DNA from: Ectocarpus siliculosus
Taxonomy: Eukaryota; Sar; Phaeophyceae; Ectocarpales; Ectocarpaceae
NCBI GenBank assembly: GCA_000310025.1
Contig: FN649740.1
Coordinates: 3,897,774-3,961,773, forward strand
Direction of reading: 5' to 3'
Length of the DNA stretch: 64,000 nt
The notes under the pieces are model-generated. The model was given only the letters and a program-made list of their open reading frames with translations. It did no database searches and was not told the origin of the DNA. Of this stretch, positions 49,722 to 62,896 are shown in pieces. The position numbers were made by a program, and so were the translations under genes. Each line of letters starts with the position of its first letter. The first letter of the stretch is position 1.

Positions 49722-51551
49722 ATGGACCGAGACCAGTACGGTCCAACGAGAGGAGGCTATCTACCGCCTCTTCCCCGGGCAGGCCGCGAGCTCCTATCTC
49801 CGGATCTCTTGGACTACTTGGTTGCGCCCGCCGCCTTCGAAGTGGAAAAAGAGAAATGCAGGATGCGATTGAGGGGAAAGGGCTGCTGAGAAAAACGCCA
49901 AGAGGTCTGCTGTTGCATGACTGTCAAGAAGGTTGCGAGGCTGCGAGATCCAACATGATCAATGCCCTGCACTGGTATTGCCAGCTGGCAGAATAGCCAA
50001 AAAAAAAGAAACAGCGCCTCAGCCACTCTTCCAGGCCATCGAGCCGCGCCCCCCCTGCCTTTGTGCCCTACTTTCAAGTCTCCAGATCAAGTCCCCGTCC
50101 CCTCCCCTTGCTCGCCTCCGTCGCTATTATACAATAAAAAGCAAGTACATAGCGCATAACCACCGCCATCATGGAACCACACACACACACACACACACAT
50201 TCTCGGCATTGCTACGTGGCTCTCGCTCATGTACATCTGGGATTTCTGGGGTCCAAGCGGACGAAAACCAAACCACACGTGATTCATTCGTAGCTTCCTT
50301 TCCAACCCGGGCCGCGCCCTTGTCCTGACATGTTCTTCGGTAGGATACAGGAGGGCGACACTACTGCTTGTTTTGAGTCTTCACATGGCAGCAAGCACTC
50401 TAGGAACCCACGTACATCGTACAAGACCACGTTCTCGTCTGTGAACCCCAAAGAGTGGCAAAGACCCCGAACTTGTGTTTTTCTTCTCACCTTCAAGACC
50501 TGGAAAAGGCTCGACCCCAACACGACGAACAAGAAAAAGAAGAGCAGGCACGGTCCTACCGCGTAGCCAGTCTTCTTGTTCTCGATCTTCCCCTTCGGTA
50601 CCTACAGTGCCATCGTCATCGTGAGGTTGTCAGGTGGAAACGAAGGGAGAGGTCCACGGTCAGTCCGGAAAAGGAACAAGGGTTGCGCATTTCGAGTCCA
50701 GATGGACTTCACACCACAATGATAGTCCCACCTCTACGAGTTAGTGTCGTCGGCGTTGCCCGTCTGAAGCTTTGAGAGAGGATTTTCAGCCAAGCAGGCC
50801 CAGGCAACGCCATTACTTGTCACTCGCAGCTGGCCTTATCGTGGACTTTCCCCCCCTTGTGATTATCCGCAGTGTCATTTTCTCACGCCCAAGTGTAGCA
50901 CGCTGCCAAAAGGACGCTCTCACGACCAAATTCAGCGGGTTGTTACAAGCTACTTCGTGGGTGGTGCCAGGTACCACGTGATATCTTCCGGACGGTGGTG
51001 TGTCGTGGTCGTCCGGTGTAACTCGTGAACACAGCAGCAGACAAAAACGCATACGCAGACGATCGGCGCGCCAGTCGCACGCCTGTCTAGATATCAGATA
51101 CTCAAATAAGGAAGCCATCGGCTTGTATCAATAGTCAATGATGAGGTCCTTGAACTCGTCAAGGTGGCTGCGAACAAGAAGGCGTACCCCCCGCCGCATG
51201 TCTCCCTCTCTCTCCGGTTTGCACGTGGGAAGAAGCGCGGTCAGGTTCTCCCGGAGAGACTCGTTAGTCTCATATACTGTTGAATGTGTTTGCAGCATAA
51301 CTCGTTATCCCAACGTTGGTGTGTCACACGTGTATCGTAAGGTCTGCAAGAAGCGCGCCGCGTTGTTGGCATTGTTCATTTGTGTACCGCACATCGCTTA
51401 TTGTTGCTGCTGTAAGCGGTACCGTAGTCTCGCCGCCGAACGTCTTCAAGGCACGCCAACCGCTCTAACCTCCCCCCCCCCGCCCAACCTCACGTTGTAG
51501 CTCTACGAACGGCACCTAGAGCGCAAGAGTGAAGCACGCCCGCACTATTGA
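49722..51551 (+). pseudogene. Candidate small gene with an apparent frameshift
   Basis: ATG 49722 opens a protein-like frame (PPLPRAGRELLSPDLLDYLV, to about 49840). Beyond that the +1 frame looks coding to a stop at 49996 (CEAARSNMINALHWYCQLAE), with no room for an intron between. Further plus-strand exon-like pieces are about 50477-50566 (ARPQHDEQEKEEQARSYR), 51146-51264 (KKAYPPPHVSLSLRFARGKK) and 51501-51551 (LYERHLERKSEARPHY, stop). The last three join in phase 0. The minus strand of 51134-51280 also reads well and ends in a stop, so even the strand is uncertain. No family is recognised. Confidence 0.25.
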
Positions 51552-53741
51552 TGTTGCTGGTAAGGACCCCTTACGGCGGCTGTTGTTGTGTCCAAAGCGG
51601 AGAGCACAGGACAGGTACCGTACCAAACAAGCACGTGGAAGGCCTGACCGTGCCAGTAGATCTGCACAGTCTCGAGGCACCACATATCTCTTCCCCGACC
51701 CGTCGCCTGAGCAGCACCGGGCTTGTTACACGTGGGTAACAGCTAGAAGGCAGTCTGTGAACGGTATCACGCCACCTACGGGGCAGTGATCAAAGTTCTT
51801 CTGCTGCTGTAGGCGGCGTGCGGTTGCCGTTCGCCCAACTAAGATGCACAGAGAGCAACCGGTTGTGGATGATGTGATGTGGGTGCACAACACTCACTCG
51901 TCGTTTCACCAACTCACCGAGCCGCGCCGTGTGACATTTTGGAGGTGCTTCTCGCTGGCCAAACGGGTTTTGCGAGAAGACATGCTGCAGCTGCTGTTGA
52001 GGGGCTTGGAGCAGTGTGCGGTACGCGACTCTGTTGGTGTCTGCGAACCTGTTGCTGGTTGGTGAAACACCGCCAATGCCCCGCATTTTCGGGGGGCACG
52101 CGAATACTGACGTTACACACTCCCCCTCCAATCCTCCTTGTTGTTTGCTGTGCGTGCATCGATCGTGGTTATCAACCTCTCCTACATGTTGTATGACTCT
52201 GCTGCGTACCAAAATCCTCCCATGTGATTGCAATGCATACTCCGTGGTATATGATACGCAAATACATGCCATATTTTGAGAGAAAAAATCAATATTTATT
52301 ACTACTCCGTTTGCAGTTACCCTCGTCCACTCGGTGATGCTCAGTAATACTTCTTGCTATTATTAGACTAAAGGTTTTGACAGCCCAGGAAATCAGAGTA
52401 CTCTGGAAGTAAACAAACAAATAGTCCAGCTCTTTGAGTGGGATCAAACAACATGTTGTTATCCATGGCCCCTCTGTGAAGCGGTCCTCAATGCTGGTAC
52501 ATTCCTAGGCGCACATGGCCATTCTGTAAGTGCAACGGTCATTATATCACAACTTTGGTGGTCCTTGAAAATTGTCCGTCGTCACCACTCACTCACGCCA
52601 CCTTTATTTAGTCAGGGGCACTCACGACTGAAAAATAGCGATTGCGATGCATGCGGTAAATACACTGCTCGCTGTTGTCTTGAGGGGATCTTCGGTATAA
52701 TCCAAACCCTGGATAGTAACGCGCGGCCGCCTGCTGCTATCAGAATGGGCGAAAAGAAATTCCTGCCCCATCGCACTTACTTACTGCAAGGAGGAGGTTG
52801 ATGATTCGGGTGTAGGAGTCCATTGCTGGGCTGCACACTCGCGCACGGCGGCGATAGATGACACTGAGAATAACAAACGTAGTCAAGAGATGAAAACGTG
52901 TGCTTTCGTTGTTTCTTGCACAAAACGCGAGGTTGGTTGTATCCATATATTGCCCTCATTCATCACCAACGGTTGCACACACCCCTTCAAGCCCCTGCAG
53001 TCGACATTGCACTACAGTTTACAACATATACTCCGGTCAGGACAAGTGGTCAGGACGAAAGGGGGCGACGCACGGACGTACTGTAGAGCCCACCGTCCCA
53101 ACTCGGGAGCAGAACCACGAACCCACCACACAACAACTCCAAGAGGGACACCCTGATAACTCCCACGCGCCACGCCGGGAGTCGGCTGAGCCCCGGGTGT
53201 TCCCTCCCCACATTGCATCAAGCAACAAACTCTTATCCTTCCCACGAGAGATGGGTGTTTGTCTATCGTCGGCGAAGCCTTATCAGCTCTCTCAGCACCC
53301 GCCAATCGCACAACACAACACGCGCCGGCAGCAAAAGCGAACACCATCCTCGCACGGACGCACATTATGGAGGGGTGGAAGGAGGCAGCGCGCCACCGTA
53401 GTGGCGGGACAAACGTTGACGTGTAGAGGGGAACAAAGAAAATGCAACAAAGTATCAAAGAGAGGGGCACAACCAACATCCCCGCCAGGGGACACGTGGC
53501 AGAAGAGCGCGCCCTTGGGGGGCGAGTTCTAACCCAATGTCCCAACGCGGCTCCCACGAAACTACTGCTATATGCACATGAACCGCATCATCTATGTAAC
53601 CCACATTTCAGAGACTGCCTCGACCATGCCAATAACCTACGAAGAAAGAAATCCTAGGACTTCACTCTCCGCTGAGACGACGGGCAACACTATTAGAAGC
53701 GGCTTCTTTTTGAAGAAGATGCCGATCGGCGGATTTTCCGA

Positions 53742-53835
53742 AATAAACGCTATGATTTCATTACAAATTTATCCCGGACTCATGTCTGTGGATAGAGATG
53801 GATTCGTTGTGATGGATTCGTTGTGATAAAAGAGC
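53742..53835. repeat. Dispersed repeat copy (partner near 62678)
   Basis: 53748-53835 and 62678-62765 align over about 85 bases, ending in the identical ATAGAGATGGATTCGTTGTG. The first copy has a duplicated GATGGATTCGTTGTG. They are probably fragments of one transposable element. Confidence 0.65.
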
Positions 53836-55007
53836 AAGAAAAAACATATCAAAATATCCCTGGGGTGCGCGCCATCTACAACCATCGGTGGCGCCATCGC
53901 AGTAACGGTCATGTTACATTCGACCGTTGGCGAGAGCGACCCGAGCTGACAAAAGCGGCACCGCGGAGCTCGAGCAATGCGGCCACCATTCCAAGAACCG
54001 TTTCAGGAGGCGAAACTTCTTAGATAGTAATGCCGCCTTCAGGCTCCCAAACAGCGCCGAGCTCTGCGAGCATCTTGTGAGCCTGTAACATTGAGATTGG
54101 GCAACAATACATCGGAGGTGAAGGCAAGTCGCTGAGGCGATGACAGGGGAGGGGGGCATCTCGGCTGACACAACAAGAGCATTGCGTCCTGGCGACCTTA
54201 CATTTCATGCCAACGGGCCACGTAGATCATCTCGCAGGAAATACTGTAATATTGGCAAAGTCCGCCGCTGAGTCGTTACCCCCACGATGGTGGTGGGTGG
54301 CACCCGGTCCAACCTACCACGTTCGACCACCGTTAACGTCGTGAGTACGGTACACAGTATTAGCACACTCCGGAAAAAAACTCCGGAACTAGCTCTTGTG
54401 TAGACTTGAGAACGGCCACGACAACGCGACCCAGACGGCCGAGGTAAAAAGGAGTCCGTGCGCGACACACACCGTCGGGTCGGTATACGCGTAAAAAATA
54501 TTATTCTATCCAGAATCTCCTCTGTCCGCATCATTCGAGGCTGCACTATTAGTGTGCCCACAAGTTCCCCACGGAAAGTCTGAAACAATTGAAAGGTCGA
54601 GAAAACTTTCAACTACTTTCAACACAAAATATTCCGGGGAAAAATTATCCAAAAAGGCGAACGGCAAGCAGCGTAAGGTACCAAAGGTCCAATCGAAACA
54701 GCAGGTCTTATCCCTCATGCCAGGACGCGGGATCAACACCAAGGAATGCAAAGGAGTACAGCCGTTGTACCGCTGCACCAACAAAGAACTACCACAAACA
54801 ACGCTGTGCTGCCACCGTCCTACCAGTCGGGGCGTGAGTCTGGTTTTTCCCGTTATTCAGGCCACTCATCCCTGACACCCTTCAGGTGTGTTAAAACGGC
54901 AGTACAGGAACATCAACACCAAATCAAACTGAGAACACAAAATCACAGATTCCACCCGGACTTGACGAAAAAAAGTTCAGGTAGCAACACGGCTGGACCT
55001 CCATGTA

Positions 55008-58000
55008 TCAGCCAATCGACCCCCTCCCCGCACTGACTAGATAGTCTTGGCCAGCGAAGGGGCTGGCACTGGCCCTGTATACCTTCTCGTACGCACAGTC
55101 TTCGTGTAAGGCCTTCTGTACCCTGGCGCAGAACAGACCGGACGAAAACCCCCCAAAAAATCAACGCACAAAAAAAAAGAAACACCGACGGTTCAGCAGT
55201 GTAGGCACGCACGCATACCTTCTTGTAGTCCTCGAAGAACGCCTCCTGGCTGGCCTTGTACTTCTGGGCCAAGGGGAGGAAGCCCTCGTCGACGAAGAGG
55301 CACTTGTCGGTCGCCAGCTTGAGCAGCTCAGAGTCGCACCCTTCGTCCGGCACAGTCGCGAAGTAGCTGCGGCACCAAGGGGAGGGAGCGCACAAGAATC
55401 GATTTTTTAGAGACCGCACCAACACTACATCGAAAGGCGTAACCGCAACCGCTGTACATGTGAATGTTGTGCCTATTCGTGTTTCTGTGGCTAAAGGACG
55501 TGGCGTAAACGAGCCACCGATGCGAACGATACGCTGGAACAAGTGAAAAACGCCATCGCACGTTAGCCGTAAATGAACATACAACGGCGAAAGCACGGAA
55601 ACACACTACTATGTAATTTGATCAACGTGAGATGACGCCAGAATATGCATCGTCGACAGTAACTGAAACCTGCAGCTAACAACACGGGAACCCGACGCCA
55701 GCTTCCCCGCCAGGTCTCAACATGCACCTACCTGACAGGCTCGTCCGTGCACAATGATCGATCCCATCGACAAGTTCGCCGGCAGCTCACCCCCCCTCCC
55801 CCCCGCCGCCCCTATGGCACGAAAAGCATGAGTACGCCCCCCGCCCCAACCAAGCAAGCAAACGAGCACCGACAACGTTTGACGACGTACCTCAGCGGTC
55901 AGCGTCGCAGACTCAAAACAAAACACAACAGCGGATACACACACACACCTGTTGTCGAACTTGAGCCAGTTCGGTGTCCAGGCGCTCCCTCCGGGCTTTC
56001 CGCAGCCGGGGGCACCCGCCCCTCTGGGGCACACGCCTTCCGCGGTGAACTTGGTGCACTCGGCTCCCTCACCGCTGCGGTCCTGGAAAAAAAAAAGAAA
56101 AAGTGACGGGCCGAGTTTTTAAGCGGGTGAGCGTTTAGTACCGGGTCTCGAAATTTCAGAATTCGGACATCCACTCTGCCGTCTTGGTAACTACCACCAT
56201 CCGCGGCGCTTCTAGTACTTGCTGGCTGTCAACCCGCAGGGACATCACACAAAAAAACACAACAACATACAACGATGGTCCAACCCGCGGAGCAACCAGT
56301 GGCATGCAGACAGTTAAACATGCAGCAGCAGCAGCACGTCGAATACGATCATGTAGTCGTTGAAAAAAGCAGCAAGCATGAGCACCAATACTTACCTTTT
56401 TGGCCCTTCCGAGGGTGTGGGCGCCGGAGAGCGCCACGATGCCCTCGTCACCGAAGCCCATGCGATAGAACACGTTCCGGAGGTGGGCCTGCGCACAGGA
56501 AAAAAGTAGGTCAAACGACGACAAGCGGGTAGGGGAAACTCACTCACAGCAATAAGCCAACCTTGATGGAATAGCAGCAAGAGTAGCAGACGCTCACAGA
56601 GCAATGCCAGGCATAGGGAGAGGAAGAGAAACACGCGCTGTTAAGAGTTTAGGAGGAGGATATTCATTATTGGTTGCCTTTGTGGCTGGACCGTTCACCA
56701 CAAGCCCGTCTAGAGACGCAGCTCTACCCTCCTCCGGTTTGAGACACTTAAAAGGCCGTCTCAGTGTGTGTGCTATGTGTTGTCTACTCAAGCAGCACAA
56801 CCAAATCGGCCATGCACATCCGCAGAAAGTCAACCGTCCACGTTAAAATCGCTATGGGTTCAGCAGAGTACCACTAAATATGTTCTCCACACGCCGGCAC
56901 CTCCCTAAACCACCTCGTGCACCACAGCCATCCCCACAAAAAACAGCAACCGCTTCCTCGTAACTGCCTTGTGTGCAAAACAGAGAGGGCACCCTGGAGG
57001 GGGCGGGGGGGGGGGGGGAGGGTACACGTTCTAGACGATCTTTCAACAAAGAACATGAAGATTCAGATTCAGAGTGTTCGAATCGTCCCACCGGCCAGCG
57101 AGATCAACCGGAAGCTTTGAGAGCGACGTGCTGAGGACAGCAGCACGCCAACTCATGCAACGTTATCATCAACCATCGCTTTTCCTTTTTGTCTCAGCAG
57201 CACGTTACTTCATTTTTTATTGCATCACTATTATTCAGCGCTTGCTACATCAGTTCTGCCCGGTAAGGGCTCCAACCCGTGGTCACACAGAATGATTCCT
57301 CTCCCTGAGGACTTCCTTTACTTGCTATACATCAGCCTGCAAAATAAAAACGTTGCGGAACTCTGTATCCAAACCTGAGGCGTGTCGGCGTCGGGGAAGG
57401 GCGCGTTTCCCGCGGGGAGGGAGCCCTCGTCCACGCAGCACTGCGGCGTCGTGGCGTCCTTCCGGCCGTACTTCATGTCGATCACGGGGCCACCTGCATA
57501 GGTTGTGTTGTGTTGTACATGTAGAATAAAGTTTACGTGCATGCCATGCTGATTTCGTGGCAAGAAAATACCCAAAGCGCTAAGTTCACCATATCTTGTA
57601 GAAGTAATGCACAGACAGGGCACACTTCCACGGTGCTTATACGGGAAGTAAAAGTGGTTTCAGCAGTTGCAGGGAAGGAAACGTACACATACCTTTCGAA
57701 GAACAAGATGCAAACATTGTTGATGTTGAATATCCACGTGTCACTTGTTGATAGCGACCCACCCGGCTACCCTGTGCATGTCATACCGAAGCACTTGCCC
57801 CGCAACTCGCTTGGCTACAGATCAGACCGACACACAATCCAGCGTTTGTACCAACACTCCAACTCGTGTTCACCTATGCATACCGTGATTCGTCTCATAT
57901 GGTGGTCTTGTCGACAGCAGATCTCGACAACGCATCTATCGCATCACGCCATCACCGCACACACTACTCCTCTGGTCTCTGATGATGGCGCGCACGCACC

Positions 58001-59834
58001 AGGGAGTCACTCTGCACGCTGTCATCATCATCACCCACTGCCGCCAACGACAACCGTGTTAGTGCTCATTACCGCCACAAACAACCCCGCTAGGTTTAGG
58101 CTTAGCGCAACACGAATGAACCAAGGGCCTCTTTCCGCTCCCCGCCAGCAGACCCGTTAGCGAAAAAAAAAAAAAACTGACCAGCCTGCTCGATGGCCGC
58201 GGCAGAGGCAAGCTGGATCAGGTCCGCCCACCCAACCTCCGGGTGCTTGTCCTTGATTGGCTGCAGCAGCTGGAGGGCGTTCACGAGGCCGGCATTGGCA
58301 CCGTGGTTGATCTCCGGCTCAAAGCGGATGGACCCGTTAGCCCCGCCGCACCTATTTTGGTTCCCCGCCCGGTGCCACCGAACGCAAGGCAGAGGGTATG
58401 TGTACCGTAGGGTTAAGGGTGGGCGTGGATCTGATCGGATGCTGTTTGTTTCCAGAATCACACGGGACGCCGGCCCGGGAAGAGAACGAGAGGGCGCGAT
58501 ATTGGCATGTCCGTGCGTGTCTGCCTGAGCGCTGGTGCGGCGAGTGCTGGAAATCAGCAAGTAAGACAAGAGAGAGATTGGAACAATAATGGGTCGTACG
58601 GCTGTGAATAGACCAGAGATTGGACAACAAATAGCGAGGAGTCAGCACACAGACCTCGGAAGCGAGAAATAAATGGAAGGACGAAGAACACCGCCTTGCA
58701 CCTGCTCGCCCAAGGGGCAGTTTTTTAATTTCACGCTTCCCTCATCCCGCTATCGATCTCATCACACGCATCGGGTGCATGCCCGCGAAGCTACACGCGT
58801 CCATACAAATCATAGACCAAGACAAGCGAGCTTGCACTTATTTTTTTTGCTCACGCTGCCGCCTTTCGTTCACCGGTCAGGCGCCATTCGCGGCCGAGGA
58901 GGACCCAACGCACAAAACACATGAACTAACATACTGAGGTCTTTCAATAGTCAGCCGGTTAGCGAGGTCGATGCTACAGTAGAAAAAAACTCAGAACATC
59001 ACACACACACACACAGACACACAGGAACCCTGCGCGATTTTCAGTCCACATAATCTCGTGACACTACTCTTGAGGCGTCAGAAAAAATATGTCCCACGCG
59101 TTGCGCTCGTACCTCGGCCACGGCTCCGCGCTGTCCTTGTTGAAAGTGCCTGAGGGAGGGGTGAAAACGTCCCACTACATAGTTAGGCACGTTTCTTGTA
59201 ACGGTCGGATGCGTGGGTTAGCAGGAGCGATGCAGAGAAGTTGAAGCGACAAATAAACTCACTCAACACCGGTCATTTCAGGTGCGCAAAAAGGGTTCTC
59301 CTTCTGAGGGTCAGGGTTACACATGCACTCTTCCGGAACCGTTGTTGGCTAACGCAACGGACGTCGACATGCATCCTAAACTAGGTACATGGTGTTACCA
59401 GCGTCGTGCCATGCTAGGCGGACCAGGATGGGGTTGCAGTGGTGAGCCGCGCAAAGGTCCATTACCTCGGCCTTGCACGCCTGAAGAGCAGCTACCTGCG
59501 GGCGCGCCCATGCATACCGCCACGACCGATCCCGCCAAGAAAAAGCACGGACAAAAAAAAAATCGTGTGTGATCAGAGAGCATGTGAGCGTGCGCAGGGC
59601 CGATCCTCCGAAACACACATAAAGCAACGGAATACACAGAAACCGCGGTTTAACACTTAATAATGATCCGGGGACAGAACAAAAGATGGCAAAGCCCGTC
59701 AGAATGCAACCTGCTCACAACATAAACAATAATCGGGCTGTGGTGTTCTTTTTCCTTCGCGGCAGGAAGCTCTTTCGCCCCAACACACAACTCCCCTCGG
59801 TCTCCGCACCCCTTCTCACCTTTGCGTCAGCCAT
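55008..59834 (-). CDS. APX: Ascorbate peroxidase-type class I haem peroxidase
   Basis: Nine exons: 59834-59820, 59495-59399, 59149-59113, 58351-58182, 57493-57375, 56488-56396, 56082-55949, 55366-55219, 55115-55008. All phases agree, giving 306 residues. Class I peroxidases reduce hydrogen peroxide, here probably with ascorbate. The distal site is VRLAWHDAG (Arg31, Trp34, His35), the proximal haem ligand is His170 in [10 protein letters not shown], the proximal Trp212 lies in SAWTPNW, and its partner Asp242 is in ATDKCL. FDNSYF and FFEDYKK are also typical. No targeting peptide or membrane segment is seen, so it is probably cytosolic. A Cys-containing insert ([13 protein letters not shown]) sits before the proximal helix. 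The last exon is the least certain. Cytochrome c peroxidase is the alternative. Confidence 0.92.
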
Positions 59835-60267
59835 GGTGTTATATTCTCAAGTCGATTGTAGATGAGGGGACAGCAATATTCCTGGGGAATGAAAATCGCA
59901 AGGGGTGGACGGTTTGTTTTGAGCTCAGTTACCATGGCAGCTCGGAGCATCAAGTTCTACCGAAAACAGGCTAGGCATATACTTATACTTGCACACAGCC
60001 GTTGACATCAGGAAACGCCAAAACCAAAGATGCCGTTGTCATGCAATAAAAAAACAAAAAATCGTTCCGGTCTCCGCTCAGTACCTTCTAATATCCGTAC
60101 TGGTCCAATGACGCGGACTCCTCCCGTGTTCACAAGTTCACAAGCCAACATCTACTACCCAAAGGGAGGTTCACCTTTTTCTCGATGAAAATAACAAGCA
60201 ATACGCACAACGCGCGGAAAACAGGGAGTAAAACGTTATACCGTGTGGGTGCTGTGTGTGTCTTTGT

Positions 60268-61344
60268 AGAGTTATTTAAAACTCGGGAAAATGCATGAAA
60301 CCAGTGGAAGAGCCCGAAAAGTGGATGAATCGAGTTTTCTATATCGGCAGGGGACTTTTGGGCAAAAATGCATGAATCGTGAGCAAAAATATGTTTGGGG
60401 CTCCAGAGCCTCAAGTATATATTGGTGTTCCGAGACCAACAGACCGCTCTCTCTATCTCCCTCTCCTCTCTCCTCGCTTTTGCAGCAAACATCACCGCCG
60501 TCACACCAGCACACAGTCATAACAACGCCGTCACCACCGGCAGCCCCCAACCAAGCTTTCGGGCACTGCCCGGACGATTTTTTGTTGTGCTGCATGCGTA
60601 TCAACGCGTACGTGAGGTTGCTGCATGCTGCTGCACCCTCTCTTTTCCCCTCTGCCCCCCTTTCTCGTCGTGCTCCTTTTTCTTTCTCGCTTTCTCTGGT
60701 GCCGCCATCGCACGCAAGCACAGACGAACTAACGAACAGACACAGTTCCACAAGGCTCGCTGCGTAGCTTATGGGCTGCCCCGTTATTTTTGTGGGGGGG
60801 AGGGCGGCCCTTCCTAGTCGGCATGGCGGGAAGGCTGGAGGTTGTTGTTGCCGTTGATGCACAGGGTGTGCGTATATGCCTGTCTGCCTGTCTTTTCTAA
60901 CCTCTCTCTCGGTTTCTCTTTGGCACAAAAAAAAGAGAAGAAGGACCAACGGTTTGTTATAATCAACGTGACCGAGTGCCAACCTACAGAGTATCAGCTA
61001 GCGTGGGTTGGAGGCGCTCTTGGCAGAGACGAACGCGCCTTGTCCGCTATTCGTTCACTACGTAAGGGTGTGCATATTCGTATCACCCTTGAAAAAAGGC
61101 ACTCTAATTTCGCTTGCTGCTTGTTTCCGGTCGATCAAATTTGACTGCACCACAACGGCAGCCCACCTGCCCAAACGCCAGCTGTCCGAGGATGTATTGG
61201 CGCAGGCTAACAGTCCTGTGTTTTTATCCTGTGAAGATCTATTATCGAGTTTTATATCACGAGAGTTTTTCACCAAAAATGTACAAAGCAGCGAAAGGTC
61301 CCAAAAAGTCCTGCCGGTCCATGAATCGAGTTTTAAATAACTCT
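60268..61344. mobile_element. TIR element, about 1.08 kb
   Basis: The ends are an exact 18-bp inverted repeat, AGAGTTATTTAAAACTCG on the left and its complement on the right. A second inverted segment follows inside (GGCAGGGGACTTTTGGG near 60346 against the complement of 61290-61318). There is no clear target duplication and no recognisable transposase. Confidence 0.7.
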
Positions 61345-61689
61345 GTTGTGTACCTGCATCGTGCAAGACCCCTTCAATGTGGAACGATCCTAATCAGTGT
61401 CGATTATTTACACTGCTGTGTCCAACACAGATGATCAGGGGTAGATTCGGTGACTGTCAAATGCAATGATGGCTTTGGTTGGTTGTTCTTTTTCACTGTA
61501 TGTCCACGGACGCATTCTGACAGCACCTTAGACAGCAGTTGCGCGCCCCGAACTTGTACCATGCCTACCATGGTGTTATTGTACAGGCAGCACTCCAGAC
61601 AGCTGTACGCTGTAGTCGACATTCATTTTGGTAAAGTGTAGGACAGGGGGGGTGATGCTGCTTAGACCCTTCTTTATGGAAACGGAATC

Positions 61690-61922
61690 TTGCAAATGTA
61701 TCTTGGCATTTTGACCCCAAGATATGCTCAGACCCCGATTTATGGGAACCAAATCTTGTCGATAAATCTTGATCTTGGCCAAGATCTGCCAATTTCACGA
61801 TTTATGGGAGCGAAATCTTCCGATATATCTTGGCCAAGATATCTTGAGGCCCGAAATCTGCCCTTTCGGACAAATCTTGACCCAAGATCTGTCGAAACGA
61901 GCCTTCCGATAAATCTTGCGGC
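61690..61922. repeat. Cluster of TCTTGGCCAAGA palindromes
   Basis: Two perfect palindromes, GATCTTGGCCAAGATC (about 61770) and ATATCTTGGCCAAGATAT (about 61826), sit among repeated GATTTATGGGA and AAATCTT motifs. This looks like a degenerate tandem array with a unit of roughly 70 bp. Confidence 0.65.
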
Positions 61923-62164
61923 GGCGTAACAAATGTTGCCTGGGTGCGGCGCGATTACCGAAGGTCAGTCAACCTAATCGTCCATAACGCCATGAAATCT
62001 GCACGCCGCACACTCGGAAGGGTCTCTAACGCACCCTGGCGTCACTGTGTCGGCGCCCAGTGGGCGCCGACAGCGAACGAAAACAACCAAGGCGGTCGAA
62101 AAAATGCGTATTTGCCCTGGCTCGTTCCACGTGCGTCATCACCACTCTGTCGAGGGACCGTTCA

Positions 62165-62765
62165 AAGACTACTTTATTTTTCAAGTAGAAAAACAGAGGA
62201 GGAACGTTTTGCCAACACTGCTCTGTCGTGTGCGACGCTTCTATCTCTTCATCGAATCACCCCACACCCAACCCGTTTGCACCCGAGCCAAATCCGTGGG
62301 TGCAGATGACAGCACTGAAGGTTTGACCTCGGTACGCCTGCTACATAGTGAGATACGTGCATGGGTGTCATCGGCCTCGGGTTGATGCACTTTCTTGTCA
62401 GTTGGACAGCAATGGAACAATTTTGTTTCTCCGGTTGACATGAGCTCGTGGGCAACGGCTTCTATTTTGCACCCCAGGTAGGCGCCCATCGCTAGTATCC
62501 ACCCACAGTGTTGAGGCAATACAGCTGGGGGAGGGACGCCCCTTCTACAACTGCGTCATGCTCAGTTTTCGCCACACCTCGGCATTTTTCGTGGACGAAG
62601 TGGCCGTTGTGCCTTTATCAACTTCAAGTAGAAGAGAGGAACAACACGCCGTTTTTTTAACATTAGGTACTTTCTGACGCTATGAATTCATTGCTAATCT
62701 GTCTCCGACTCTTTTCTATGATAGAGATGGATTCGTTGTGTCATATTAAGAAAAGTAAAAAAAAA
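62165..62765. repeat. Dispersed repeat with internal direct repeats
   Basis: TTCAAGTAGAA followed by AGAGGAGGAAC-like sequence occurs at about 62177 and again at 62625. The right end (62678-62765) matches the copy near 53750. It is probably a decayed mobile element. Confidence 0.5.
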
Positions 62766-62896
62766 CAAAACATTACGGTGTTTGCGGACTGGTCTCAGGT
62801 CTTGGTCTTGGAAGTCGGAAGCCAAGCCCAAAACCAAAACCGGAATTGAGTTTCAAAACTGCTTGCGAAGACTGGTGTGTGATTTTTTCGGTTTTG

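Larger units (their letters stand above)
47728..55007. other. 7.3 kb without a firm gene
   Basis: Lies between TOM40 and the peroxidase gene, which converge towards it. It has one weak gene candidate (49722-51551), an (AC)n run at about 50181-50200, a repeat copy near 53750, and otherwise short unsupported ORFs. The longest is 210 codons (plus, 52900-53532), which is Pro/Arg-rich with no family resemblance. Confidence 0.5.

Noticed and set aside
60272-60982. 236-codon minus ORF
   Set aside because: It lies inside a TIR element, has no protein-family resemblance and includes repetitive charged runs.
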